From positions 66,795 through 130,794 of the forward strand of contig JBCBRH010000005.1 in assembly GCA_039819785.1 (NCBI GenBank): a DNA stretch of 64,000 nt, given 5' to 3'. The notes under the pieces were generated by a model. It ran no database searches, was not told where the DNA came from, and saw nothing but the letters and a program-made list of their open reading frames with translations. Shown one piece after another: positions 14,469-23,343 of this stretch (its first letter is position 1; each line of letters begins with the position of its first letter). The position numbers were made by a program, and so were the translations under genes. This DNA comes from JBCBRD01 sp039819785 (GTDB lineage: Bacteria > Pseudomonadota > Alphaproteobacteria > Rhizobiales > Hyphomicrobiaceae).

Positions 14469-16319
14469 TCAGCCTTCGAGCGCCTCTCGCTTCAATTCCA
14501 GGTTGAGCCATTGCTCCTCGACGACCTCCAACTGAGACTGAACTTCACCGAGCCGGATTGTGGTCTTCTCAAACGCAGCCGGGTCACGATTGAACAATTC
14601 GGGATCAGACAGCATTTCGCCAAGACGTGTCGCTTCCGCTTCGAGCTTTTCCATCTGCTTGGGCAGCGTTTCTAAAGCGTGCTTGTCATTGAACGTCAGC
14701 TTGGTCGGTTTGTTTGCCGAACCCCCATCGGACCCAGTCCCGGACTTTGTCGCTGCTCCAGAGCGTTTTGACGTCCCATTGGCAGTCCCGCCATCACCCC
14801 CCTTTGTTGTGCGCCGCTTCAGGCCCTTGCCGCGACGTTGGGCCATCATGTCGGAATAGCCACCCGCATACTCGGTCCAGGTCCCATCACCTTCCGGTGC
14901 GATGACGCTGGTCACAACCCGATCGAGAAAATCCCGGTCATGGCTGACAAGAAGCAGCGTGCCTGGATAGTCGGCCAGCATCTCCTGCAGCAGCTCCAGC
15001 GTCTCAAGATCAAGATCGTTGGTCGGCTCATCCAAAACCAGCAGGTTCGACGGCTTCGCGAGGGCCCTGGCCAGCATCAGTCGGCCACGCTCACCGCCAG
15101 ACAAAACCGATAATGGAGAACGGGCCTGCTCGCCTTCAAACAGAAAGTCTTTCATGTAACTCGCCACATGCCGTGGCTTGCCATTGATGATCACTTGATC
15201 ACCTCGGCCACCGGTCAAAGCATCTGCGACGGTCCATTCAGGATTAAGCTCGTCACGCTTTTGGTCGAGCACGACCATGTCTAGCTTCGTGCCCAATCGG
15301 ATGCGCCCGATATCTGGCTCCATCAGTCCGGTCAGCATCTTGATCAGCGTCGTTTTGCCGGCACCGTTCGGTCCTACGAAACCGATCCGGTCACCGCGCT
15401 GGATGCGCGTTGAAAACTCGGTCACGATCGGTGTGTCACCAAACGCTTTGGAGATGCCCTCGACCTCGGCCACAAGTTTCCCAGAGGTCTGTCCATCGGA
15501 AGCCGCAAGCGTCACATTGCCTTGAACCTGCGTGTGGTCGGCCCGTTGCGCGCGCATGGTCTGCAGTTCTGCCACCCGTCGCATATTGCGTTTGCGCCGG
15601 CCACTGACGCCGCCGTCATACATCCACGATTCTTCGCGTGCGATTTTGCGATCGAGCTTGTGCTGCGCCTGGGCCTCTTGCTCCAGGACGTCGTCGCGCC
15701 ACGCTTCAAAGTGCTTGAACCCGCGCGACAACCGCCGCGCCTGCCCTCGATCAATCCATAACGTCGTCTTTGAAAGGTTCTCCAGAAACCGCCGGTCATG
15801 GCTGATGAGCAGCATCGCACTGCGGATGGAGGCCAGTTCCTCTTCCAGCCATTGGATCGTAGGAAGGTCCAGGTGGTTGGTCGGTTCATCCAGCAAGATC
15901 ACGTCGGGTTCGGGGGCCAGGACACGCGCAAGAGCCGCGCGGCGCGCTTCGCCGCCAGACAACAGCGTGGGGTCGGCCTTCGGGTTCAGCTTCAAAGCAT
16001 CAATCACGCGCTCAGCAGTGTAGGTCCCCTGCGTCTCCGCCAAGCCATCGACCACATAGTCGAGCAGTGTCTTGAACCCGGTGAAATCGACCTCTTGCGG
16101 CAAATAACGGATAATCGCGCCGGGTTGGACAAAGCGTTCCCCGTGGTCGGGTTCGACGAGACCCGCAGCCACCTTCAACAGCGTCGACTTACCAGATCCG
16201 TTGCGTCCGACAAGGCATGCCTGTTCGCCCGCCGCAATGGTCATATCCGCGCCATTGAGCAAGGGCTTGGAGCCAAATGAAAGGTGAATGTCTTTGAGGG
16301 TAAGAAGGGGCGGGGACAT
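14469..16319 (-). CDS. ABC-F family ATPase (Uup-like)
   Basis: Soluble twin-ABC protein without membrane domains, expected to act on ribosomes. I start at the ATG at 16319 (616 aa), since MSPPLLTLKDIHLSF is the usual N-terminus; the frame runs on to 16415. First domain: Walker A VGRNGSGKST near residues 37-46, LSGGEARRAALARVL, Walker B DVILLDEPTNHLDLPT. A linker with RKIAREESWMYDGGVSGRRK and MRRVAELQ follows. Second domain: GPNGAGKTTLIKMLTG, LSGGERGRLMLARAL, LLVLDEPTNDLD. The C-terminal 80 residues are a charged helical coiled-coil (KQMEKLEAEATRLGEML) as in Uup, which has been linked to translation and transposon excision. The neighbouring glycosyltransferase gene ends 105 bp upstream on the same strand. 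Confidence 0.92.
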   Translation of the reverse strand: MSPPLLTLKDIHLSFGSKPLLNGADMTIAAGEQACLVGRNGSGKSTLLKVAAGLVEPDHGERFVQPGAIIRYLPQEVDFTGFKTLLDYVVDGLAETQGTYTAERVIDALKLNPKADPTLLSGGEARRAALARVLAPEPDVILLDEPTNHLDLPTIQWLEEELASIRSAMLLISHDRRFLENLSKTTLWIDRGQARRLSRGFKHFEAWRDDVLEQEAQAQHKLDRKIAREESWMYDGGVSGRRKRNMRRVAELQTMRAQRADHTQVQGNVTLAASDGQTSGKLVAEVEGISKAFGDTPIVTEFSTRIQRGDRIGFVGPNGAGKTTLIKMLTGLMEPDIGRIRLGTKLDMVVLDQKRDELNPEWTVADALTGGRGDQVIINGKPRHVASYMKDFLFEGEQARSPLSVLSGGERGRLMLARALAKPSNLLVLDEPTNDLDLETLELLQEMLADYPGTLLLVSHDRDFLDRVVTSVIAPEGDGTWTEYAGGYSDMMAQRRGKGLKRRTTKGGDGGTANGTSKRSGAATKSGTGSDGGSANKPTKLTFNDKHALETLPKQMEKLEAEATRLGEMLSDPELFNRDPAAFEKTTIRLGEVQSQLEVVEEQWLNLELKREALEG

Positions 16320-16423
16320 TGAAGCTTTCTGGACAGCTATTTGGGGGAACGGAAGCGCCTGTTGCTGGCAGGCGGCTGGTTCTGCGGAGCATGGAGTCAG
16401 CACGCACAAGACCAAAGCGTCGA

Positions 16424-17677
16424 CTAAGTGGGCGGTGGAGTTACGGATTGGTTGAGCCTGTCGGTTTTTTTAGGCTCGCTGTGGCGTGAGTCAAAACCAA
16501 GCCCGGCGTAGGCATCGAGCAGTCCTCGTTTGACGTGAGCTTCCGTGAAGCCTCCAATCAAGCGTGCATGGGCAGCCTCTCCCATCGCCTCGCGCTTGTC
16601 AGGCTGGCTTGCCAGTTCGCTCAGGGCATCAGCAAGAGCGACGGCATCGTCTGGTGGAACGATCAAGCCCTCAACTCCATCCCGCACAAAATGCCGGCTG
16701 CCGGGCACATCGGTCACAATAATTGGGCGCCTGGATGCAGCAGCTTCGAGAACGGCACGCGGCATGCCTTCCCGTGAGGTCGACGGCAACACACAAATGT
16801 CTGACCGACGCCAGATATCCGCAACGTCGGCAACATGACCGTGCCATGTCACGAGCCCTTCTTCCTCCCACTGGCGTATCCGGGTCTCAGGAATGGCCTC
16901 AGGGTTATCGTCATCAACGCGTCCATAAAGGGAGACGGCAAAAGAACTGAGATTGGAGTTTGAGCGCGAGCTGGCGTCCGATTTGGCTCCGGCATTCGCC
17001 CGCTCACGAATGATCCGGCTGGCCTCCACCAAAACCTCCACGCCTTTCGATTGGATCATGCGGCCAACGAAAGCTGCCGTTGTCGGCGGTTCCATGCGAA
17101 CTGTGCATGGCGAAAACCGCGCCTCATCAACCCCGGCACCCGGCACGATCGTCACGCGGTCGCCCACGCGGATGCCCTGCTGGACGAGGAAGCCATGGTC
17201 TTCTGGGTTCTCGGCGATCAACCAACTGCTTTTGCGGGCAAGCACACCATTCAATGCCGCCATGGCAGCAGGCCGGATAAACTTAGCGGCCCGCCCCTCC
17301 GATATGCCCAAAAAGCCTAGCCCGGTCAGATGCATCATCATCGGCACCCGTGACGTGAAGCGCGCAGCCAGCGCTGCCAGCACCATTGGCTGCATGGCGA
17401 TCACGTGCACCACATCGGGGCGCTGCGTCTGAATGAGTTTCGACAGCCGACGCACGGTAAACGCCTGTTCAAACGGATTGAGAGACGACCTGCGAAAGTC
17501 GAACGGAACAACCGTGGCACCAACAGCTTCCAAAGCTTCCGACTTCCCGGACAAACGTGTCGCAACAACAACGTCAGCGCCGTTTTCCACGAGTGTCTCG
17601 ATCAGCGGCAAGAAATGCGACACCGCAAACCAGTCTTCGGTAATGAGGATCAGGATCTTTTTGTCGCGCATGTTCAA
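16424..17677 (-). CDS. Glycosyltransferase family 4 protein
   Basis: A 417-residue GT-B enzyme that probably transfers a sugar from a nucleotide donor to a lipid-linked or polysaccharide acceptor at the inner membrane. N-terminal half: KILILITEDWFAVSHFLPLI and ADVVVATRLSG, then DVVHVIAMQPMVLAALAARF and HLTGLGFLGIS. C-terminal donor domain: FVGRMIQSKGVEVLVEASRI near residue 205, VTWHGHVADVADIWRRSDI, and the GT4 catalytic CVLPSTSREGMPRAVLEAAA with its EGMPRAVLEA motif. A Ser/Asn-rich insert near 240 and a 25-residue tail are poorly conserved. The exact sugar and acceptor cannot be inferred; it stands apart from any polysaccharide cluster. Confidence 0.87.
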   Translation of the reverse strand: MNMRDKKILILITEDWFAVSHFLPLIETLVENGADVVVATRLSGKSEALEAVGATVVPFDFRRSSLNPFEQAFTVRRLSKLIQTQRPDVVHVIAMQPMVLAALAARFTSRVPMMMHLTGLGFLGISEGRAAKFIRPAAMAALNGVLARKSSWLIAENPEDHGFLVQQGIRVGDRVTIVPGAGVDEARFSPCTVRMEPPTTAAFVGRMIQSKGVEVLVEASRIIRERANAGAKSDASSRSNSNLSSFAVSLYGRVDDDNPEAIPETRIRQWEEEGLVTWHGHVADVADIWRRSDICVLPSTSREGMPRAVLEAAASRRPIIVTDVPGSRHFVRDGVEGLIVPPDDAVALADALSELASQPDKREAMGEAAHARLIGGFTEAHVKRGLLDAYAGLGFDSRHSEPKKTDRLNQSVTPPPT

Positions 17678-17930
17678 ATGCTAACCACGAATGCCGCGTA
17701 TCGAAACACCGATTGCCAACGCCACGCCGGTAATAGTCTCGGCATCGTTTTCAGATACCGCCAACGGCCAATCCAGTGTTTTCTGGTCTGAACAACTGAT
17801 ATGCCGTCGAACGCCCCTGCCGGGTCTATGCCCGCTACCCAGGCTTTGCCGGTGCATCGAGGCTCGCAAAGGCCTCCCATCGAAAAACGGACCGACGGTG
17901 TGGAAAGCGGTGCGCGTGCAAATCAAATAA

Positions 17931-18006
17931 TGGTGGAGCCAAGGAGGATCGAACTCCTGACCTCTTCGCTGCCAGCGAAGCGCTCTCCCAGCTGAGCTAT
18001 GGCCCC
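17931..18006 (-). tRNA. tRNA-Ala (anticodon GGC), CCA encoded
   Basis: The minus strand reads GGGGCCATAGCTCAGCTGGG at the 5' end, then anticodon arm CTTCG-CTGGCAG-CGAAG (anticodon GGC), T arm AGGAGTTCGATCCTCCT, acceptor TGGCTCC, A and an encoded CCA. Length is 76 nt. All arms pair by eye. Confidence 0.96.
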
Positions 18007-18172
18007 GAACCTATGGCCTGAGGCAGCAAACACCGCCAGAGGCCTGGGAAGCAGTGGGATACGTCCCAACGCCTTAAACTTCAAGTCAAAACCGAATGGA
18101 CCCCATCGACATCCCCAGTCGAGCCCGGACCACACGATCAAAAAGGTGCTGCGCAATGACACCGCAACCGAT

Positions 18173-18547
18173 TTAAACGTCTTCAGTGCCGCCTTTACGG
18201 GGAGGAATGATATCCGTCACGTTGCCGCTGTCTTCTTCTTCCGTTTCCAGGAACGTATCGCTGTCATCAGACGCATCATCGTCGTCTGTTTCAATGTCCT
18301 CGATGGCATCAGCGCCTTCAAGCTCATCAGCGGCTTCAGCACCATCTTCAGTACCTTCAGCGGCGGCGGCTTTCTTCGGCTTTTCTTCCTTGATTTCAAC
18401 TGGAACGCCTTCTGGGGCATGCGCGATCTCGTAGATCGTTCCACAAATCGGGCAGGTGATGGGATCACGGTTGAGATCGTAAAAGCGTTCACCGCATTCG
18501 GTGCTTTGGCAGGTGCGCTTGATTCCGCGCGCGTCATTCGTCGCCAT
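18173..18547 (-). CDS. TIGR02300 family protein (zinc-ribbon, acidic tail)
   Basis: A 124-residue protein starting at the ATG at 18547 (the frame runs to 18598). The conserved head, GIKRTCQSTECGERFYDLNR then PITCPICGTIYE, has two cysteine pairs and the FYDLNRDP signature of this alphaproteobacterial family. The second half is low-complexity and very acidic (DDDDASDDSDTFLETEEEDS). The function is unknown. It sits between tRNA-Ala and aroA and is divergent from aroA with a 285-bp promoter region, an arrangement I recall as common in the class. Confidence 0.85.
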   Translation of the reverse strand: MATNDARGIKRTCQSTECGERFYDLNRDPITCPICGTIYEIAHAPEGVPVEIKEEKPKKAAAAEGTEDGAEAADELEGADAIEDIETDDDDASDDSDTFLETEEEDSGNVTDIIPPRKGGTEDV

Positions 18548-18832
18548 GGCGTGTATCGAACCTTTACTGATCTGAAACGGAAGCGAGCCGTCTGCCACAC
18601 CCCTGGTCCGGTGTCAAAATCATTCGTGGATTTAGTTAGCCATAAACGCCAGGTCGAACCCACCGTCAAACCATACATCGAACCTCACACCGAAGTGCCA
18701 CGGCAGCCGAAGGAGCGTAGCGCGTATCGTACCCATGCAACGGTGACTTGCAGCCAGGCTGTTTTCGTAGGAAACCCTGCCTGCTCCGCAGACGCTCTTG
18801 TCGTGCGTGAATAGACAATAACGGACATCCCA

Positions 18833-20233
18833 TTGCATCAGTCGACCGACACGCGACCACAGCCCCGATCGGCCTCACGGTCAGGCCCCCTGGCGGGTGA
18901 GATCACCGTACCCGGCGACAAATCGATTTCCCACCGCGCGCTTTTATTTGGCGCACTGGCCACCGGTGTGACGAAGATCACCGGCCTGCTTGAAGCTGAA
19001 GACGTGTTGAACACCGCCAAGGCTGTCGAACATATGGGGGCTCGCGTTTACGAAGAGGGCGGAACATGGTCGGTGACCGGCTGCGGCGTCGGCGGGTTGT
19101 CTGCTCCCGACGCTCCGCTGGACTTCGGCAACTCAGGCACCGGGGTCCGATTGATGATGGGCGCGCTCGCCGGTCATGACTTCAAAGCCGAACTCATCGG
19201 CGATGCCTCTTTGTCGCGCAGACCCATGGGCCGTGTGCTCAATCCGCTGATGCAGATGGGCCTCGAAGTTATGCCCCAAGGCGCTGACCGCCTGCCCTTG
19301 ACCATTCGCGGCGCAACCGCCCCGCTTCCCATGCGCTATGAACTTCCCGTCCCCTCGGCTCAGGTAAAGTCGGCAGTCTTGCTCGCGGGCCTGCACGCTC
19401 CGGGAGTGACAACCGTGGTTGAGCGTGAACCCACCCGCGATCACACCGAGCGCATGTTGCGCTATTTCGGTGCGCAAATTGATGTAACAACCGCTGGTGA
19501 TGCAACCGAAATCAGCATAGTCGGCGAGGCGGAATTGACGGGAAAGCCGGTGGATGTTCCAGCCGATCCATCATCAGCAGCGTTCCTGGTGGCCGCAGCC
19601 GTCATCACTGAAGGGTCGGATGTGACGATCAAAAACGTGCTGCTCAATCCCACACGGACCGGGTTCTACAAAACCCTCCAAGACATGGGTGCCGACGTCA
19701 TATTCGAAAACGAACGCAGTGCCGGGGGTGAACCGGTAGGCGACATTCGCGCACGCTCGTCCCGCCTAAAGGGCGTTGAAGTCCCAGCAAGCCGCGCCCC
19801 ATCAATGATCGACGAGTATCCTGTCCTGGCCTGTGTGGCAGCCTTCGCCACGGGGACAACCACTATGCTGGGGCTGGCGGAGTTGAAGGTGAAGGAGAGC
19901 GATCGTCTTGCTGCGACCTCCGCGGGACTGACAGCCAATGGCATCAGCAACGCCATTGAAGGCGATACGCTCAAAGTGCATGGCAGCAGAGACGAGCGTC
20001 CTGCTGGCGGCGGCATTGTCGAGACGCATATGGACCACCGCATTGCCATGGCTTTTCTGACGTTGGGGCTCGGCTCGCAAGCACCCGTAACGGTCGACGA
20101 CACACGGGTCATCGCCACCAGCTTTCCGTCATTTGTCGATCTGATGGAGGGGCTGGGCGCCAACCTGAGTGCGACGCCAGCCAACGCGGGAACCAAGAAC
20201 CCCACCAGCGACAACAAGGGGCCGGGTGCATGA
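18833..20233 (+). CDS. aroA: 3-phosphoshikimate 1-carboxyvinyltransferase (EPSP synthase)
   Basis: Sixth step of the shikimate pathway: joins phosphoenolpyruvate to shikimate-3-phosphate. The 466-residue protein has EITVPGDKSISHRALLFGAL near residues 23-42, LDFGNSGTGVRLMMGAL near 95-111, DASLSRRPMGRVLNPL, and late EYPVLACVAAFA, LKVKESDRLAA and MDHRIAMAF, the active-site set. The sequence resembles class II enzymes (RPMGRVLNPL), but has Gly in FGNSGTG where the Agrobacterium CP4 enzyme has Ala. The only upstream start that covers the conserved N-terminus is a TTG at 18833; no ATG is available, so a rare start codon is likely. The last 20 residues are non-conserved. It overlaps cmk by four bases (ATGA). 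Confidence 0.94.
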   Translation: MHQSTDTRPQPRSASRSGPLAGEITVPGDKSISHRALLFGALATGVTKITGLLEAEDVLNTAKAVEHMGARVYEEGGTWSVTGCGVGGLSAPDAPLDFGNSGTGVRLMMGALAGHDFKAELIGDASLSRRPMGRVLNPLMQMGLEVMPQGADRLPLTIRGATAPLPMRYELPVPSAQVKSAVLLAGLHAPGVTTVVEREPTRDHTERMLRYFGAQIDVTTAGDATEISIVGEAELTGKPVDVPADPSSAAFLVAAAVITEGSDVTIKNVLLNPTRTGFYKTLQDMGADVIFENERSAGGEPVGDIRARSSRLKGVEVPASRAPSMIDEYPVLACVAAFATGTTTMLGLAELKVKESDRLAATSAGLTANGISNAIEGDTLKVHGSRDERPAGGGIVETHMDHRIAMAFLTLGLGSQAPVTVDDTRVIATSFPSFVDLMEGLGANLSATPANAGTKNPTSDNKGPGA

Positions 20234-20856
20234 TTATCGCGATTGATGGCCCAGCTGCATCGGGCAAAGGCACGCTCGCGAGAAAGGTGGCGGCACATTA
20301 CGGCTTGCGCTACCTCGACACCGGATCGCTTTACCGCGCCGTTGCCCGCGACACACTCGCCCGGGGGTTTCGGGTGAATGACACATGGGCAGTCGTTGCC
20401 ATGGCCAGATCGCTCAATCCCGACACTCTTGATGATGAGGGCCTGCGCGCGGCCGGCATCGGCGAGGCAGCCTCCGTGGTTGCCAGAATATCAGAGGTCC
20501 GAGCAGCCCTTTTGGATTATCAGCGCGGCTTTGCCCGCTTACCCGAAGGCGCAGTGCTCGATGGCCGCGATATCGGTACGGTTGTTTGTCCGGGCGCCGA
20601 TGCCAAGTTGTTTGTGACAGCCACCCCGGAAATCCGGGCACAACGGCGCTACATGGAGCGCGTGGCCAGGGGCGAGAACGTCAGCCTTGATGAGGTGCTG
20701 CAACTCATCCACGAGCGAGACGCGCGCGATTCCGGTCGAAAGACAGCCCCGATGCGCCCGGCAGATGATGCCCACTTGCTCGACACCAGCAATCTCGATA
20801 TACCTGCGGCATTCGACGCTGCGGTCAGTGCGATCAAGAGGAAGATCAGCCGGTAG
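20230..20856 (+). CDS. cmk: (d)CMP kinase
   Basis: Phosphorylates CMP and dCMP to the diphosphates. The 208-residue protein opens with the P-loop IAIDGPAASGKGTLARKVA (residues 3-21), followed by RYLDTGSLYRAVA, LDGRDIGTVVCPGADAKLFV near residue 112-131 and the R-rich lid ERDARDSGRKTAPMRPADDA. The length matches the family. Its ATG overlaps the aroA stop (ATGA), so the two are translationally coupled; aroA-cmk-rpsA is a conserved order across proteobacteria. Confidence 0.96.
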   Translation: MIIAIDGPAASGKGTLARKVAAHYGLRYLDTGSLYRAVARDTLARGFRVNDTWAVVAMARSLNPDTLDDEGLRAAGIGEAASVVARISEVRAALLDYQRGFARLPEGAVLDGRDIGTVVCPGADAKLFVTATPEIRAQRRYMERVARGENVSLDEVLQLIHERDARDSGRKTAPMRPADDAHLLDTSNLDIPAAFDAAVSAIKRKISR

Positions 20857-21125
20857 AGGCCTTGAATGAGGTCTCAAATTCTTAACCGGCCCGGACGATA
20901 AGCCGGCCGCCGCAGGTCAAAGAAACCACGCCGATCGACGAGACGGGTCCGGTTATACGGGGCCGCTTATCTGCTCGGTTCAAACCCCTTAACTCGGACA
21001 CCGTGCCGTCTTCACGCATGTGGAGCGCGGACATTTGTGCATTTGACGGCTCTCAGGCCCAAAGCGCTGAGCACGTTGTTAGCCCAGATGTCGCCCGGCA
21101 CCATGATTTGGAGAACGCAAACCGC
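20857..21125. other. rpsA leader region
   Basis: This 269-bp gap between cmk and rpsA has no gene. It holds a GC-rich inverted repeat near 20886-20910 (CCGGCCCGG ... CCGGCCG). A promoter or autoregulatory leader for rpsA is plausible, but I cannot place it. Confidence 0.35.
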
Positions 21126-22973
21126 ATGTCGCAAATGGACACCATGGACAGCCTAAACCCGACCCAGGACGAATTTGCAGCCCTGCTGACGGAAAGCCTT
21201 GAAAAAGATGACATCTTCGAAGGCAGTGTCGTCAAAGGCAAGATCATTTCCATCGAAAAAGATATGGCCGTCATCGACGTAGGCCTGAAGATGGAAGGCC
21301 GCGTGCCGATGAAGGAATTTTCAACGCCGGGCAAAAATGATGGCCCAGGCGTTGGTGACGAAGTCGAAGTCTACCTTGAGCGCGTTGAAAATGCGCTCGG
21401 TGAAGCCGTTCTCAGCCGCGACAAAGCCCGTCGCGAAGAGAGCTGGAACCGGCTTGAGAAGCAGTTTGAAGCTGGTGAAAAAGTCACCGGTGTGATCTTC
21501 AACAAGGTCAAAGGCGGGTTCACCGTTGACCTCGACGGCGCCGTCGCTTTCCTACCCGGGTCACAGGTGGATATTCGGCCGGTGCGCGACATTGGTCCTC
21601 TGATGGGGCAGGAACAGCCTTTCCAGATCCTCAAGATGGACCGCCGCCGGGGTAACATCGTGGTCTCGCGCCGCTCGGTCCTCGAAGAAACACGCGCAGA
21701 ACAGCGTGCAGACATTGTGGCCCGCCTCGGTGAAGGTCAGGTCATCGAAGGCCTCGTCAAGAACATCACGGACTATGGCGCCTTTATCGATTTGGGCGGC
21801 ATCGACGGACTGTTGCACGTGACCGACATGGCTTGGCGCCGCGTGAACCACCCATCTGAGATTTTGAATGTTGGCGACAACGTCAAGGTCCAGATCATCC
21901 GCATCAACCCGGATACGCAGCGTATCTCGCTGGGCATGAAGCAGCTCCAGGCCGACCCATGGCAGGCCATTGAAGCCAAATACCCAATCGAGGGCCGCTT
22001 CAAGGGAACGGTCACGAACATCGCAGATTATGGCGCGTTCGTTGAACTTGAAGCCGGTGTGGAAGGCCTCATCCACGTCTCCGAAATGAGCTGGACAAAG
22101 AAGAACGTTCATCCCGGCAAAATCGTTTCCACCAGCCAGGAAGTCGAAGTTCAGATCCTGGAAGTCGACAGCAACAAGCGACGCATCTCACTGGGCCTGA
22201 AACAAACGCAGGACAACCCATGGGATGCCTTCCTCGCGATCCACCCGAAGGGCTCCACGGTCACCGGCCCAATCCGCAACATCACTGAGTTCGGTCTCTT
22301 TATCGGACTCGAAGGTGGCGTTGACGGCATGGTCCACCTATCCGACCTGGACTGGAACCGCCCAGGTGACGAGGCCATCAAGGACTACGAGAAGGGTCAG
22401 GAAGTCGAAGCGGCCGTTCTGGATGTTGACCCATCCAAAGAGCGCATCTCGCTTGGCATCAAGCAACTGGGCGGCGATCCAGCCGAAACCATCGGCACCT
22501 ACCGCAAGGGCTCCACAGTCACGTGTGAAGTCATCGCGGTTCAGGAAAACGGGATCGAGGTCAAATTGGCCGACACGGACATCACGTCCTTCGTCAAACG
22601 GTCCGATCTGTCCCGTGACCGCTCGGAGCAGCGCCCTGAGCGTTACAACGTGGGCGATAAGGTTGATGCAGCCGTAACGAACATCGATAAAGCGGCACGT
22701 CGCATCTCTGTATCGGTTAAAGCACTTGAAATCGCAGAAGAAAAGCAAGCGGTTGAGCAGTACGGCTCATCTGATTCAGGCGCTTCACTAGGTGATATCC
22801 TCGGTGCGGCCATGAAAAAGAGCATCAAAGCTGACGACGGGGAAGCTGAGCCGGCCAAAGCCGCGGACGCAGAACCGGCGGCGTCAGCTCCTGAAGCTGG
22901 CACCGAGACGGCAGAGGCATCGTCTGACGACGCTAAGCCCGATGAGGCCAAGGCTGAAGAACCAAAAGCTTAA
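21126..22973 (+). CDS. rpsA: 30S ribosomal protein S1
   Basis: Binds mRNA and docks it on the 30S subunit. The 615-residue protein starts at the ATG at 21126, with TTGGAGAA about 12 bp upstream; the frame extends to 21003 through a non-conserved leader. Six S1/OB domains follow one another: from about residue 33 (EGSVVKGKIISIEKD), 118 (EKVTGVIFNKVKGGFTVDL), 205 (GLVKNITDYGAFIDLGG), 290 (KGTVTNIADYGAFVELEAG), 378 (TGPIRNITEFGLFIGLEGG) and 465 (VTCEVIAVQENGIEVKL). The last about 55 residues are Ala/Glu-rich and acidic, making it longer than the about 570-aa alphaproteobacterial norm. A strong terminator lies about 95 bp downstream. Confidence 0.96.
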   Translation: MSQMDTMDSLNPTQDEFAALLTESLEKDDIFEGSVVKGKIISIEKDMAVIDVGLKMEGRVPMKEFSTPGKNDGPGVGDEVEVYLERVENALGEAVLSRDKARREESWNRLEKQFEAGEKVTGVIFNKVKGGFTVDLDGAVAFLPGSQVDIRPVRDIGPLMGQEQPFQILKMDRRRGNIVVSRRSVLEETRAEQRADIVARLGEGQVIEGLVKNITDYGAFIDLGGIDGLLHVTDMAWRRVNHPSEILNVGDNVKVQIIRINPDTQRISLGMKQLQADPWQAIEAKYPIEGRFKGTVTNIADYGAFVELEAGVEGLIHVSEMSWTKKNVHPGKIVSTSQEVEVQILEVDSNKRRISLGLKQTQDNPWDAFLAIHPKGSTVTGPIRNITEFGLFIGLEGGVDGMVHLSDLDWNRPGDEAIKDYEKGQEVEAAVLDVDPSKERISLGIKQLGGDPAETIGTYRKGSTVTCEVIAVQENGIEVKLADTDITSFVKRSDLSRDRSEQRPERYNVGDKVDAAVTNIDKAARRISVSVKALEIAEEKQAVEQYGSSDSGASLGDILGAAMKKSIKADDGEAEPAKAADAEPAASAPEAGTETAEASSDDAKPDEAKAEEPKA

Positions 22974-23065
22974 GGCTGCGACGTAGCCCTGGATTTTAGT
23001 CGGACATCCTCAAAGGGTCAGTTGCGCAAACCGCGTAAACTGGCCCGGGCAGGACACACAAACAA

Positions 23066-23105
23066 AAAAACCGCTTGATCTCGCTGATCAGGCGGTTTGT
23101 CTTTT
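23066..23105 (+). terminator. Rho-independent terminator after rpsA
   Basis: AAACCGCTTGATC and GATCAGGCGGTTT form a 13-bp stem (one G-T pair) with a TCGCT loop, followed by GTCTTTTC. An A-run precedes the stem, so it could act on both strands. It closes the aroA-cmk-rpsA unit. Confidence 0.85.
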
Positions 23106-23343
23106 CTAACATGTGTTCACCAACCAGCAGCCCGAATCCGGCCGCCAAAATCCGGCCACCGGACCCTTGCCCCGGCCGCTGGAAGATGGCGAAAAAACGC
23201 CAATTGACGGCGCGTATTGCAGCTGGCCCGATGCTTGCCTTACGAATGACGATGAAAACGTTTTATTAACCCCAACCCGTTGACCAGGACGTTCCCTCGC
23301 ATCGCGATTGTTTGAAGAACGCCAATGGAGCCCGTGACCCGCC
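23106..23343. other. Region upstream of sppA
   Basis: No gene seen. It is the likely promoter region of the sppA-ihfB unit, since a terminator precedes it. Confidence 0.35.
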
